Assembly (NCBI RefSeq): GCF_000739895.2
Contig: NZ_BBJS01000030.1
Coordinates: forward strand, 186,001-250,000
Source of the DNA: Sphingomonas paucimobilis NBRC 13935
GTDB taxonomy: Bacteria > Pseudomonadota > Alphaproteobacteria > Sphingomonadales > Sphingomonadaceae
Direction of reading: 5' to 3'
Length of the DNA: 64,000 nt
The notes under the pieces were generated by a model, which did not search any database, was not told the DNA's origin, and was given only the letters and a program-made list of their open reading frames with translations. A program made the position numbers and the translations under genes. Each line of letters opens with the position of its first letter. The first letter of the stretch is position 1. Below are positions 42,668-52,462 of the stretch, piece by piece.

Positions 42668-44935
42668 TCAGCCGCCGACGGCCCGACGCAGGCGGACGGG
42701 GATGGACTTGTAGGACGGGGTGCCGCTCTCGGCGTCGTGATCGTTCAGCGCGATCAGGTGGTTGGCCTCGGGATAATAAGCGGCGACCGATCCGCGCGCG
42801 ATGCTGTGCGCCACCGCCACCTGCCGCTCCAGAACGCGTCCGGCACCCGCGACCACGTCAATCAGGTCGCCATGACGCAGCCCCGCCTCGGCAAGATCGT
42901 CGGGGTTCACGAACACCACGTCCCGCCGCCCCGTGATGCCGCGATAGCGATCATTCTGGCCATAGATGGTCGTGTTATACTGGTCGTGGCTGCGGATGGT
43001 GGTTAGCACCAGCGGCGCATCCGCATTGCCGCCCGCACCGTCCGCATCCGGATGGACGATGAAATGCGCCTTTCCGTCGGGCGTATTCCAGACGCGGTTC
43101 GACGGCCCCACGGTCAGCCGGAAGCCATGTTTCTGCCGGACACGCGCGTTGAAATCGCCGAAGTCGGGAAAGACCTCGGCGATCTTGTCACGGATGCGAT
43201 CATAATCGGCGACCATCGCGTCCCAGTCGATCGTCCCTTCGCCCAATGTCGCCTTGGCCAGCCCCGCCACGATCGCCGGTTCGGACAGCAGTCCCTCCGC
43301 CGCCGGCTTGAGCCGACCGCGCGAGGCATGGACCATCGACATGGAGTCCTCGACCGTCACGAACTGCGGGCCGCTGTCCTGCATATCCTGTTCGGTACGG
43401 CCGAGACAGGGCAGCACCAGCGTCTCGCGCGCCTGAAGCAGACAGGTGCGGTTGAACTTCGTGACGATGGTGACCGACAGGTCCATCGCCCGAAACGCCT
43501 CGAAACACGCCTCCGGATCGGGCATCGCCACGGCCAGATTGCCGCCGAGCGACAGGATCGCACGCGACCGGCCCTCACGCATCGCCTTCAGCGCCTCGAC
43601 CGCATTATGGCCGTGACGGCGCGGGCTGCTGATCCCGAAGGCGGTATCCAGCCGCTGGAGGAACGCCTCGGTCGGCAGTTCGGTGATGCCGACGGTCCGG
43701 TCGCCCTGCACGTTGCTGTGCCCGCGCAAGGGGCAGATGCCCGCGCCGGGCCGCCCGAAATTGCCACGTAGCAGCAACAGGTTCGCGATCTGTTGCACAT
43801 TGTGCGTGCCGTGCCGATGCTGGGTGATGCCCATGCCATAGCAGATGATCACCCGCTCGGCGCGCGCATAGGTGTCGGCCATGCTCTCGATCTCGGCGCG
43901 CGGCAGGCCGGAGCGGCGTTCGATCTCCGCCCAGTCGGTCGCGGCGATGTCGGCGGCCAGCGCGTCGAAACCCGTGGTATGTTCGGCGATGAACGCGCGG
44001 TCGAGCACTCCCGCCCCGCCCGCCGCCAGATCGGCGGCATCCATCGCGAACAGGGCCTTCATCATGCCCTTCAGCATCGCCATGTCGCCGCCCACCCGGA
44101 CCTGATGATAGGCGGAGGCGAGCGGCACGCCTCCGGGGCGCACCATGTCGCCGACATGCTGGGGCGACTGGAAGCGTTCCAGCCCGCGCTCCTTCATCGG
44201 ATTGGCGACGACGATCGCCGCGCCACGCTTCGCCGCATCGCGCAGCGAGGACAACATGCGCGGATGGTTGGTGCCGGGATTGTGCCCGATGCAGAAGATC
44301 GCATCGGCATGCTCGAAATCCTCGAGCGTCACCGTGCCCTTGCCGATACCGATCGACTGGGGCAGCCCGGTGCTGGTCGCCTCGTGGCACATGTTGGAGC
44401 AGTCGGGGAAATTGTTGGTCCCGAACGCCCGCACATAGAGTTGCCACAGGAACGCCGCTTCGTTGGAAGTGCGGCCCGAGGCATAGAATTCCGCCTGATC
44501 GGGATGGTCGAGCCGTTTTAGCGCCTCACCCGCCAGCCGAAACGCCTCGTCATAGCCGATCACTTCATAGCGATCGGTCGCGGGATTGTAGCGTAGCGGA
44601 TCGGTCAGCCGCCCCGCCCCCTCCAGATCATGGTCGCTCCACGTCCATAATTCGCTGGCGGAATGGCGGGCGAAGAAATCGGGGTCGACGCGCTTGGCGG
44701 TCGCTTCCCAGGTCACCGCCTTGGCGCCATTCTCACAGAATTCGAAGGACGAGCTTTCGCGCGGGTCGGGCCAGGCGCAGCCCGGGCAGTCGAACCCGTC
44801 GGGTTGGTTGACCGACAGTAGCGCGCGGGCATCCGCCATCTGCGCGCGCACCGCCGCCGCGACGGCGCGCAGCGCACCCCAGCCGCCCGCCGGGCCGCCA
44901 TAGTCCTTTACGCCGTCGATGCGTTCATCCGTCAC
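42668..44935 (-). CDS. Molybdopterin oxidoreductase, FdhF/YdeP formate-dehydrogenase-like
   Basis: A 755-residue molybdopterin enzyme. An N-terminal DCPGCAWPDP (C50, C53) is conserved in YdeP-type proteins. C183-H184 in the SNMCHEATSTG segment aligns with the selenocysteine-His pair of formate dehydrogenase H, so Cys is the likely Mo/W ligand. FCIGHNPGTNHPRMLSSLRD and LLLLRGNFGRPGAGICPLRG are cofactor-binding parts. It lies 18 bases after gbcB, apparently in the betaine operon, which makes formate removal its likely task. Only three N-terminal cysteines near a possible Fe-S site are obvious. Activity is inferred. Confidence 0.82.
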   Translation of the reverse strand: MTDERIDGVKDYGGPAGGWGALRAVAAAVRAQMADARALLSVNQPDGFDCPGCAWPDPRESSSFEFCENGAKAVTWEATAKRVDPDFFARHSASELWTWSDHDLEGAGRLTDPLRYNPATDRYEVIGYDEAFRLAGEALKRLDHPDQAEFYASGRTSNEAAFLWQLYVRAFGTNNFPDCSNMCHEATSTGLPQSIGIGKGTVTLEDFEHADAIFCIGHNPGTNHPRMLSSLRDAAKRGAAIVVANPMKERGLERFQSPQHVGDMVRPGGVPLASAYHQVRVGGDMAMLKGMMKALFAMDAADLAAGGAGVLDRAFIAEHTTGFDALAADIAATDWAEIERRSGLPRAEIESMADTYARAERVIICYGMGITQHRHGTHNVQQIANLLLLRGNFGRPGAGICPLRGHSNVQGDRTVGITELPTEAFLQRLDTAFGISSPRRHGHNAVEALKAMREGRSRAILSLGGNLAVAMPDPEACFEAFRAMDLSVTIVTKFNRTCLLQARETLVLPCLGRTEQDMQDSGPQFVTVEDSMSMVHASRGRLKPAAEGLLSEPAIVAGLAKATLGEGTIDWDAMVADYDRIRDKIAEVFPDFGDFNARVRQKHGFRLTVGPSNRVWNTPDGKAHFIVHPDADGAGGNADAPLVLTTIRSHDQYNTTIYGQNDRYRGITGRRDVVFVNPDDLAEAGLRHGDLIDVVAGAGRVLERQVAVAHSIARGSVAAYYPEANHLIALNDHDAESGTPSYKSIPVRLRRAVGG

Positions 44936-44953
44936 ATTGGGTCCTTCACGTCG

Positions 44954-46048
44954 TCAGGCTTCGACCTCCACGGGGCCGAGCGGCCGGGAGCAACAGGCGA
45001 GGATGTAGCCTTCCTCGACCTCGTCATCCAGGATGCCGCCATTATGGGTCATCACGACCTCGCCGGAGACCTTCATCGTCTTGCAGGTGCCGCAGATGCC
45101 GGACTCGCACGCCGCGGGGATACGCACCCCGGCGGCCCGCGCCGCCTCCAACACCGTCTGGCCCGGCAGGCAGGTGCCAGTCACACCCGAATCCGCAAAG
45201 ATCACCGGGACGGTCGCATCGCTGGCCTCACCCGCATCGGTGACGACCGCGACCTGTTCGGCGGGGGCGTCGGGGGGGACTTCGCCAAAGCTTTCCTGAT
45301 GGTAATGCGCCATGTCGAAACCGGCATCGCGCAGGAAATCCTGGACCAGCGCCATGAACGGCTCCGGCCCGCAGCAGAAGATTTCCCGCTCCATCAGGTC
45401 GGGGACGAACGTCGCCAGCATCGAATGGCTGATCTGCCCGCGATGCCCGAACCAGCTTTCGCCCAGCGAATTGGCCTTCACCATCACGCTCAGCGACAGG
45501 TTCGGCATCTGCCGATCGAGCAGTTCCAGTTCGTGGCGGAAGATGATGTCCTTCGGGCTACGGGCGCAGGTAACGAAGGCGACGTCGCTCTGTGGCGCGA
45601 GATCGGCCATCCAGCGCAGCATCGACATCATCGGCGTGATGCCCGATCCCGCCGACAGGAACAGATAGCGCCCGGCCGGATGCCCGATATGGGTGAAATG
45701 CCCGTTCGGACCATAGGCCTTGATCCGCATGCCGGGGCGCAGATGATCGAACATCCAGCGGGTGCCGATGCTCCCCTCCTGCGCCTTTACCGTCACCGCG
45801 ACCGAATAGGGCCGCGACGGCGTGGACGACAGGGTATAGGTGCGGAACAGCGGCTCCGCCCCTTCGACGGGCAGTTCGAGCGTGACGAACTGGCCCGGCT
45901 TGTACCGGAACCAGCAGTCACCGTCCGGCCGAAAGGTGAAGGTCTTCACCGCCGGCGCTTCGTCCACCACGCTGACCACCTCCAACGCGTGGAGGCGGTC
46001 CGTCCATGGGATCAGTTCGTCCAGGTGCCGATGCGGAGCCATGGTCAT
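44954..46048 (-). CDS. gbcB: Glycine betaine demethylase reductase subunit GbcB
   Basis: 364 residues from ATG 46048 (or 46042). The FAD-binding reductase domain (FRYKPGQFVTLELPVEG, RTYTLSSTPSRPYSVAVTVK) and NAD-binding part (YLFLSAGSGITPMMSMLRWM, FCCGPEPFM) are followed by a C-terminal plant-type 2Fe-2S ferredoxin domain with CESGICGTC and a later Cys in ILACC. This order matches GbcB, which feeds electrons to GbcA. It lies 22 bases after gbcA. An upstream in-frame start at 46135 would overlap gbcA and is rejected. Confidence 0.9.
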   Translation of the reverse strand: MTMAPHRHLDELIPWTDRLHALEVVSVVDEAPAVKTFTFRPDGDCWFRYKPGQFVTLELPVEGAEPLFRTYTLSSTPSRPYSVAVTVKAQEGSIGTRWMFDHLRPGMRIKAYGPNGHFTHIGHPAGRYLFLSAGSGITPMMSMLRWMADLAPQSDVAFVTCARSPKDIIFRHELELLDRQMPNLSLSVMVKANSLGESWFGHRGQISHSMLATFVPDLMEREIFCCGPEPFMALVQDFLRDAGFDMAHYHQESFGEVPPDAPAEQVAVVTDAGEASDATVPVIFADSGVTGTCLPGQTVLEAARAAGVRIPAACESGICGTCKTMKVSGEVVMTHNGGILDDEVEEGYILACCSRPLGPVEVEA

Positions 46049-46070
46049 GACAGGCAACGCCCCGAACCGG

Positions 46071-47318
46071 TCACGCGACGCGCCGGATATGCGATTGGCC
46101 CGAACCGCCCAGCCGCGTCTCGACGAAGCGCGCATACCAGTCGACGAACTGGATCACGCCGCCTTCATGCACCTGCGAATAGGGGCCGGGCTCATAAGCG
46201 GGCGAGCGGATGCCGAAGGCGTTTTCCTCGACGATGCGGCGGTCCTGATCGTTGGTCTGGGTCCAGACATGGGTCAGTTCGTCGAGATTATAGTCGACAC
46301 CCTCGACCGCATCCTTGTGGACCAGCCATTTGGTGGTGACCGCCGTCTCATTGGGGCCGATCGGCATGACGCGGAAGGTCACCGCATGGTCGACCAGCAC
46401 ATGGTTCCAGGTCGTCGGATAGTTGAACAGCATCAGCGCACCGATCCGCTCGGCCTGTACCGCGTCCGACAGCGGACGCGTGACGGCGCGCTTGCCCGAC
46501 ATGGTATAGCTTTCGGCTTCGCGCAGCAGCGGGGCGCGGATCGCGCGGAACTGGCCGCTGTCATGGATCTGGAATTTCGCCGGTAGTCCGGCCGCCTCGC
46601 AGCGCGCCCAGTGATCCGCCATCTCCGGGTCCTCGCCGCCGCCGCTGACGCCGGTGACGTTGGGCGATTCCGAATAGGTCTTGCACAGCTCCGGATGGCT
46701 GCCCGCGCAATGATAGCATTCGCGGTTGTTTTCCCAGACCAGCTTCCAATTGCCCTTTTCGACGATCGTCGATTCGAAGGCGATCTTGGCATCCTTCAGG
46801 TTATGCGGCGCGAAATAGGGCTGCATCAGTTCGCGGAACGGCGCGAAGTCGGCCGGTTCGTTGGCGAGGCAGATGAAGATGTAACCTGCGACGCTTTCGC
46901 ACGCGACGGGTTTGAGCGAATGCTGACTGGGGTCGAAATCCTCGCCCATCTGCCGCGCAAAGGCGAGCGAGCCGTCGAGATTATAGGTCCACTGGTGATA
47001 GGGACAGACCAGCTTGGCGGTCGTTCCCCGGACCGAGGTACAGACCCGGCTGCCGCGATGACGACAGCTATTGTGGAAGGCGCGGATCTGTCCTTCGCGG
47101 TCGCGCAGAACGACGACTGGATAAGACCCGACCTGAAGCGTGAAATAGCTGCCGGCTTTCAGCAGTTCGCAATCATGCCCGGCGAACAGCCAGTCGCGGT
47201 ACCAGATCAACTCCAGATCCAGGTCGAAAAATTCCTGATCGACATAGAAGGGCTGCGGAAGGGAATAACCCTCCTTGCGCGACCGGATCAGGTTCAGCAT
47301 TTCACTGCGTGCGTCCAC
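46071..47318 (-). CDS. gbcA: Glycine betaine monooxygenase, Rieske subunit GbcA
   Basis: 415 residues from GTG 47318, which has an AAGGA ribosome site seven bases upstream; an ATG at 47300 and a TTG at 47351 are alternatives. The Rieske 2Fe-2S ligands are C85-x-H87 and C105-x2-H108 (NSCRHRG and CPYHQW). The mononuclear iron site includes H203 and H208 (ENNRECYHCAGSHPEL). It should oxidise one methyl of glycine betaine, releasing formaldehyde and dimethylglycine. Related enzymes act on stachydrine or carnitine-type substrates, but the neighbours argue for betaine. Confidence 0.9.
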   Translation of the reverse strand: MDARSEMLNLIRSRKEGYSLPQPFYVDQEFFDLDLELIWYRDWLFAGHDCELLKAGSYFTLQVGSYPVVVLRDREGQIRAFHNSCRHRGSRVCTSVRGTTAKLVCPYHQWTYNLDGSLAFARQMGEDFDPSQHSLKPVACESVAGYIFICLANEPADFAPFRELMQPYFAPHNLKDAKIAFESTIVEKGNWKLVWENNRECYHCAGSHPELCKTYSESPNVTGVSGGGEDPEMADHWARCEAAGLPAKFQIHDSGQFRAIRAPLLREAESYTMSGKRAVTRPLSDAVQAERIGALMLFNYPTTWNHVLVDHAVTFRVMPIGPNETAVTTKWLVHKDAVEGVDYNLDELTHVWTQTNDQDRRIVEENAFGIRSPAYEPGPYSQVHEGGVIQFVDWYARFVETRLGGSGQSHIRRVA

Positions 47319-47471
47319 CTCGTCATCCTTTCCGTTGCTGAGCCGGAACAATCATCGCCGCCGTATCGAGGCCAATCGAACATGGGGCGAGAGCGGTTCA
47401 CCGCTCCTCCTGTCGCTTTTCTATTTACCCACCCGTGCGTCGCGATCCACCGGGCTTCGTATCGAGCAAGG

Positions 47472-47924
47472 CTATTCCTCCGCTCTCTCCAGCCAATAGG
47501 ATGATTGCGTCAACGAGCCCTGCGTTTCGCGACATGCGCGGCCGCCGCCGGGTCGCTCGAAAACCGGCTGCGGCCATGCCACCTCGACCTCGACATGGTC
47601 AAGCACACCGCGCACCGGCGCATTGGGCTTGCGGATGACGATGCGCGCGCGGACGATCTGGACGAAGCGATCGCACAGCGCACGAGCGACATCGAGCGCC
47701 AGCGCCTCGATCAGGAAACGGCGCGGGCCCGACAGGATGCGCTCGATCTCGACAAAGACCAGCCCGTAATCGACCGTCTCCCCGACATCGTCGGTATCAA
47801 GCGCGGGCAGCGCGTCGACATGGATTTCGGCATCGACATGGAAACGCTGCCCCAGCGTCTTCTCTTCGTCGAACACGCCGTGATTGGCGAAGAAGCAGCA
47901 GTTTTTCAGCCGGATGACATACAT
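47472..47924 (-). CDS. folB: Dihydroneopterin aldolase-family protein (FolB)
   Basis: 150 residues from ATG 47924. The fold is recognisable from VIRLKNCCFFANHGVFDEEK, GQRFHVDAEIHVD, TVDYGLVFVEIERIL and LIEALALDVARALC, then ARIVIRKPNAPVRGVLDHVE. FolB acts in folate synthesis (dihydroneopterin to hydroxymethyl-dihydropterin). It lies 73 bases after the folate-binding dehydrogenase gene, within the betaine region, so it may top up folate during methyl-group catabolism. The last 25 residues are an extra tail. Confidence 0.85.
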   Translation of the reverse strand: MYVIRLKNCCFFANHGVFDEEKTLGQRFHVDAEIHVDALPALDTDDVGETVDYGLVFVEIERILSGPRRFLIEALALDVARALCDRFVQIVRARIVIRKPNAPVRGVLDHVEVEVAWPQPVFERPGGGRACRETQGSLTQSSYWLERAEE

Positions 47925-47997
47925 GACAATTCGCTTGTCGCCGGGGAAGATCGTCATGGGCGGCGCTGGCACTCGCCGCCCATGGGTCGAAGCCGGA

Positions 47998-50559
47998 TCA
48001 GCTCTTCGGCTTGCGGTTTTCCGGGTCGTAGAGCGGCTTGTACCCGACCGACGCCACCTCCACCGGATAGCGTTCGCCGAAATACTCGACCTCCAGCTTG
48101 CGCCCTTCCTGGCAATGCGACCAGGGCAGATAGGCCAGCGCGATATTCTTGCCGATCGACGGGCCATAGGCGATCGAGCTCGTATAGGAACGCCGCCCCA
48201 GTTCATCGACCAGCGTCTCGCCCGTTTCGGGGTCGAGGACCGGCAGGATACCGACCGGATAGCGCTTCACGCCCTTGGCATCGACATTGTCGGTCATCAC
48301 CAGCGTGCACAGCTTGGCGGGCTGATGCTCACGGGCGCGATGTTCCAGATGCTTGGCCTTGCCACGGAAGTCCGCCTCCTTGGCCTTGGGGCGCGCCAGA
48401 TCGGCTTCGAGCAGGTTGTAATGGGTCAGCAGGTCGGCGTTCTGGAGGCGCAGGCTCTTTTCCATGCGCCGCGAATTGGCATAGGTCTCGATGCCGACCG
48501 CGATGACGCCGGTGGAGCGGAGCGCGTCCCATACCTCCAGACCATCCTCATAGGCCATGTGCAACTCCCAGCCCTGCTCGCCGACATAGGAGATGCGAAA
48601 GGCCATCACGTCCTTGCCCGCGATGCGGACCGGGCGGATCGCGGCGAAGGGGAAATTCTCCAGCGACAGTGCCTCGGGGTCCTCGACCACCTTTTGCAGG
48701 TTCACGCGAGCGTTCGGGCCCCAGATGCCGACCGTGACATATTTCTCGGTCACGTCGGTCACGGTCACGTCCAGCCCGCGATCCTGCGCGACGCGGCGCA
48801 TATACTGGACATCGCGCGGCCCCGCGTCGGCGCCGTTCACCAGCCGACAGCGATCGGCGAGACGGAAGACGGTGAAGTCGGCGCGGACATTGCCCTCATC
48901 GTCGAGGAAGTGGGTGTAGATGCCCTTGCCGATGCTGGCATCGCCGCCGACCTTGGCCGCGCACAGCCACTCCATCAGCGCGACATGGTCCGGCCCCTCG
49001 ATATCGGTGATGTGGAAGTGCGACAGGTTGATGAGGCCGCAATCCGCGCTGAGTTCGAGTTGCTCGGCGTTCGACACGCGCCAGAAATGGCGATTGTCCC
49101 ATTCATTCTCGCGCACGGGCACCTGATCGGCATATTTCTCCAGCAGATGCTCGTTCGCGGCATAGCCATGCGCGCGCTCCCAGCCGCCCAGTTCCATGAA
49201 ATAGCCGCCCAGATCCTTCTCCCGCTCCCAGAAGGGCGAGCGGCGGATGCCACGACCGCCGGCAAAGGGCTCGCGCGGATGGACCGGCGGGTTATAGATT
49301 TTGGCCGCGGTTTCGAGGCAGCGTTCCTCGATGAACTTGGCCTCCAGCTGGAACGGGTTGAAGCGGGCATAGTCGATGCTGGCATGGTCGATCGCGGTGC
49401 GCCCGTCGGTCATCCAGTCGGCGATCAGCTTGCCCATGCCCGGGCCGTCCTTCACCCAGATGCCGACCGCATACCACAGGCCGCGCACCTTCTGGCTCTC
49501 GCCCATCGACGGGCCGCCATCGGTGGTGGTCTGGAGCAGGCCGTTGAACGAATGGCTTTCGTTATAGCCCAGCTCGCCCAGGATCGGCGTCAGCTCGATC
49601 GCGCGCTCGAGCGGTTCGAGCACCTGCTCCATCTCCAGGTCGCGCTGCGACGGCGACAGGCGGGCCTGTTCCTTTTCCAGCAGGTCGCGCGGATGGACGA
49701 GGCGGGGCGCATGTTCCTCATAATAACCCCATTCGATCTGGCCGCCCTCGGTCGTCTTGGGATCGCCCGTGTCGCGCATATAGGCCGAATTGCCCTGGTC
49801 GCGGAGCAGCGGATAGCCGATGTCCTTGCCCGTCCCTTCGAACTCCTTGTACGGGCCGAAAAAGGTCAGCGGGTGGTCGACCGGGAAGACCGGCAGGTCC
49901 TCGCCCGCCATCTCGGCGATCAACCGGCCCCACAGGCCGGTACAGACGACGACATAATCGGCCATGATCGTGCCGCGCGTCGTCTCGACGCCCTTGATCC
50001 GGCCCTCCTCGATGATGAGCGACAGGGCCGAGGTGTTGGCGAAGACCGACAGCTTGCCCGCATCGACCGCCTGATCGACCAGCTTGCCCGCCACCGTCTG
50101 CGAGCGGGGCACGACCAGACCGGCATCGGGGTCCCACAGGCCGCCCTGCACCAGGCTTTCCTCGATCAGCGGGAACTTCGCCTTGATCGTCGCCGGGTCG
50201 ACCAGCTCCGCGCGGGTGCCGAACGCCTTGCCCGAGGCGACCTTGCGGCGGATTTCGTCCATCCGCTGATCGTCGCCCACGCGTGCGACCTCCAGCCCGC
50301 CGATGCGTGAATAATGGCCCATCTTCTCGAAGAAATCGATTGAGTAGAGGGTCGTCCACGTCGTCAGATAGTCATGGCTGGTCGCGTAGCAGAAGTCGGA
50401 CGCGTGCGCGGTTGAGCCGATATCGGTCGGCACCCCCGACTTGTCGATGCCGACGATGTCGTCCCATCCGCGCTCGACGAGATGATGGACGATCGACGCG
50501 CCCACGATGCCGCCGACGCCGACGATCACCACACGGGCCTTTTGGGGAAGGGCAGCCAT
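47998..50559 (-). CDS. Folate-binding dimethylglycine/sarcosine dehydrogenase
   Basis: 853 residues. An N-terminal FAD domain has VVIVGVGGIVGASIVHHLVE; the GSTAHASDF segment includes H52, likely the covalent FAD link as in dimethylglycine dehydrogenases. A glycine-cleavage T-protein (GcvT)-like folate-binding module occupies the C-terminal half (about 460-845), with ADCGLINLSHFHITDIEGPD and FRISYVGEQGWELHMAYEDG. It resembles eukaryotic-type DMGDH or SARDH rather than Pseudomonas DgcAB. With EtfA/EtfB upstream as electron carriers and folD three bases before it, it should demethylate dimethylglycine (possibly sarcosine) and hand the carbon to tetrahydrofolate. Confidence 0.88.
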   Translation of the reverse strand: MAALPQKARVVIVGVGGIVGASIVHHLVERGWDDIVGIDKSGVPTDIGSTAHASDFCYATSHDYLTTWTTLYSIDFFEKMGHYSRIGGLEVARVGDDQRMDEIRRKVASGKAFGTRAELVDPATIKAKFPLIEESLVQGGLWDPDAGLVVPRSQTVAGKLVDQAVDAGKLSVFANTSALSLIIEEGRIKGVETTRGTIMADYVVVCTGLWGRLIAEMAGEDLPVFPVDHPLTFFGPYKEFEGTGKDIGYPLLRDQGNSAYMRDTGDPKTTEGGQIEWGYYEEHAPRLVHPRDLLEKEQARLSPSQRDLEMEQVLEPLERAIELTPILGELGYNESHSFNGLLQTTTDGGPSMGESQKVRGLWYAVGIWVKDGPGMGKLIADWMTDGRTAIDHASIDYARFNPFQLEAKFIEERCLETAAKIYNPPVHPREPFAGGRGIRRSPFWEREKDLGGYFMELGGWERAHGYAANEHLLEKYADQVPVRENEWDNRHFWRVSNAEQLELSADCGLINLSHFHITDIEGPDHVALMEWLCAAKVGGDASIGKGIYTHFLDDEGNVRADFTVFRLADRCRLVNGADAGPRDVQYMRRVAQDRGLDVTVTDVTEKYVTVGIWGPNARVNLQKVVEDPEALSLENFPFAAIRPVRIAGKDVMAFRISYVGEQGWELHMAYEDGLEVWDALRSTGVIAVGIETYANSRRMEKSLRLQNADLLTHYNLLEADLARPKAKEADFRGKAKHLEHRAREHQPAKLCTLVMTDNVDAKGVKRYPVGILPVLDPETGETLVDELGRRSYTSSIAYGPSIGKNIALAYLPWSHCQEGRKLEVEYFGERYPVEVASVGYKPLYDPENRKPKS

Positions 50560-50562
50560 TTC

Positions 50563-51459
50563 TCAATCCTCTCGTTCGGAGATCACGGGGTCGGGCAGGC
50601 CGGCGCGGCGATGCGCGGCGAGCACGGCATTGTGCATCAGGGTCATGATCGTCATCGGGCCGACGCCGCCGGGAACCGGGGTGATCGCCCCCGCCCGCTC
50701 CTTGGCGCCGGCGAAATCGACGTCACCGACCAGGGTCTTGCGTCCGTCGCGCTCGACCCGGCTGGTGCCGATGTCGATGACGGTCGCGCCGGGGCGTATC
50801 CATTCGCCCCGGATCATTTCGGCGGCCCCCACCGCCGCGACGACGATGTCGGCCTGCGCCACCTTGGCGGGCAGGTCGCGGGTGCGCGAATGGGCGATCG
50901 TCACGGTGCAATCGCGGGCGAGCAGCAGCTGCGCCATCGGCTTGCCGACCAGGATCGAGCGGCCGACGACGATCGCATCGCGGCCGGACAGCGACCCCAG
51001 CGTCGCCTCCAACAGCATGATACAGCCCAGCGGCGTGCAGGAGACGAGGCCGGGCAGCCCGGAGGCGAGCCGCCCCGCACTCATCGGATGCAGGCCGTCG
51101 ACATCCTTGGCGGGGTCGATCGCCTCGACCACCGCCAGCGAGTCCAGCCCCTTGGGCAGCGGCAACTGGACCAGGATGCCATCGACCCGGTCGTCGGTAT
51201 TCAACCGCGCGACCAGCGCCAGCAACTCGGCCTGGCTGGTCGTCTCGGGCAGGACATGCTCGAAGCTTTCCATGCCCAGCTTGCGGGCCATGCGCCCCTT
51301 GCTGCGGACATAGACTTCGCTGGCCGGATCGGTGCCGACCAGCACCACCGCCAGGCCGGGACGCCGGCCGGTCCTTGCCGCGAAGGCGGGGATCGCCTCC
51401 GCGATCCTCTGTCCCAGTCCTTCGGCGAAGGCTTTGCCGTCAATGATGGTCGCTGTCAT
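50563..51459 (-). CDS. folD: Methylenetetrahydrofolate dehydrogenase/cyclohydrolase FolD
   Basis: 298 residues from ATG 51459. Family motifs are [20 protein letters not shown] (substrate site with the conserved YVRxK), [27 protein letters not shown] and [38 protein letters not shown] closes the protein. It oxidises methylene-THF made by the neighbouring dehydrogenase to formyl-THF, producing NADPH. Its stop is three bases before the dehydrogenase start. Confidence 0.95.
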   Translation of the reverse strand: MTATIIDGKAFAEGLGQRIAEAIPAFAARTGRRPGLAVVLVGTDPASEVYVRSKGRMARKLGMESFEHVLPETTSQAELLALVARLNTDDRVDGILVQLPLPKGLDSLAVVEAIDPAKDVDGLHPMSAGRLASGLPGLVSCTPLGCIMLLEATLGSLSGRDAIVVGRSILVGKPMAQLLLARDCTVTIAHSRTRDLPAKVAQADIVVAAVGAAEMIRGEWIRPGATVIDIGTSRVERDGRKTLVGDVDFAGAKERAGAITPVPGGVGPMTIMTLMHNAVLAAHRRAGLPDPVISERED

Positions 51460-51553
51460 CGTCGGGTCTTTCGAAATCGGGTCACGCGGCGGCGGGGCAA
51501 ATCTCCCCAAATGCTCCGCCGCCGCGCCACGTCACGACAGGTCCGCGCCGGGG

Positions 51554-52411
51554 TCAGGGCGCGAACACCACCGTTCGGTGACTGTTGAGCATCACGCGCC
51601 CTTCAAGATGATATTTGACGGCACGGGCGAGCACGCGGGATTCGATGTCGCGGCCGGTCGCCACGAAATCCTCGCTGGTCAGGCTGTGGCTGACCCGCTG
51701 GGTTTCCTGTTCGATGATCGGCCCCTCGTCGAGGTCAGGCGTCACATAATGGGCGGTCGCGCCGATCAGCTTCACGCCGCGATCATGCGCCTGATGATAG
51801 GGCTTGGCGCCCTTGAAGCTCGGCAGGAAGGAGTGGTGGATGTTGATCACTCGGCCGTACAGCCGCTCCGACAGGTCGTTGGAGAGGACTTGCATGTAGC
51901 GGGCGAGCACGACCAGTTCCGCACCCGTCTCGTCGACCAGATCGAGCAGCTTCTGTTCCTGCTCGGCCTTGTTCTCCTTCGTCACCGGCCAGTGATGGAA
52001 AGGGATGCCCTCGATCTCGGCGGCGCTGCGCGCGGCATCATGGTTGGAGACGATCGCGACGACATCGGCGTTCAGCCAGCGGACTTTGATCTGGTAGAGC
52101 AGATGATGCATCGCATGGTCGAATTTCGAGACCATGATGATGATCCTGGGCCGTTGGTCGACGTCCGTCACCTTCAGGTCCAGCGCGAAGCGGTCGATGG
52201 CGGGCTGCACCGTGCGTTCCACCGCGTCGCGGGTCACATCGGCGGGCACGGTGACCGCGATGCGCAGGAAGAAATGGTCCGCCTGCCGGTCCCAGAACTG
52301 GTTGGATTCCAGGATATTGGCCCCCAGCGACGCAAGCGCGGTGGTGATGGCGGCGACGATGCCCGGCTGGTCCTTGCAGCTCAGCCGGATGACATAGGCT
52401 TTTTCACTCAT
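51554..52411 (-). CDS. purU: Formyltetrahydrofolate deformylase PurU
   Basis: 285 residues. The N-terminal ACT domain (VIRLSCKDQPGIVAAITTAL) is followed by the formyltransferase-like domain with VAIVSNHD, IPFHHWPVTKENKAEQEQKL, INIHHSFLPSFKGAKPYHQA and GATAHYVTPDLDEGPIIEQE. The conserved Asn/His/Asp catalytic set is visible. It hydrolyses 10-formyl-THF to THF and formate, regenerating THF for the dehydrogenase. It lies between etfA and folD in the same direction. Confidence 0.95.
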   Translation of the reverse strand: MSEKAYVIRLSCKDQPGIVAAITTALASLGANILESNQFWDRQADHFFLRIAVTVPADVTRDAVERTVQPAIDRFALDLKVTDVDQRPRIIIMVSKFDHAMHHLLYQIKVRWLNADVVAIVSNHDAARSAAEIEGIPFHHWPVTKENKAEQEQKLLDLVDETGAELVVLARYMQVLSNDLSERLYGRVINIHHSFLPSFKGAKPYHQAHDRGVKLIGATAHYVTPDLDEGPIIEQETQRVSHSLTSEDFVATGRDIESRVLARAVKYHLEGRVMLNSHRTVVFAP

Positions 52412-52462
52412 GGATCGGGCTCCCCCCGGAAAATGGCGCAGTCTCGAATGGCGTCGTCACGG

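Noticed and set aside
47391..47416. A GAGCGG/CCGCTC dyad and a TGTCGC in the gap before gbcA
   Set aside because: The dyad is short and the TGTCGC lacks a partner half-site at the expected distance, so I do not call an operator.
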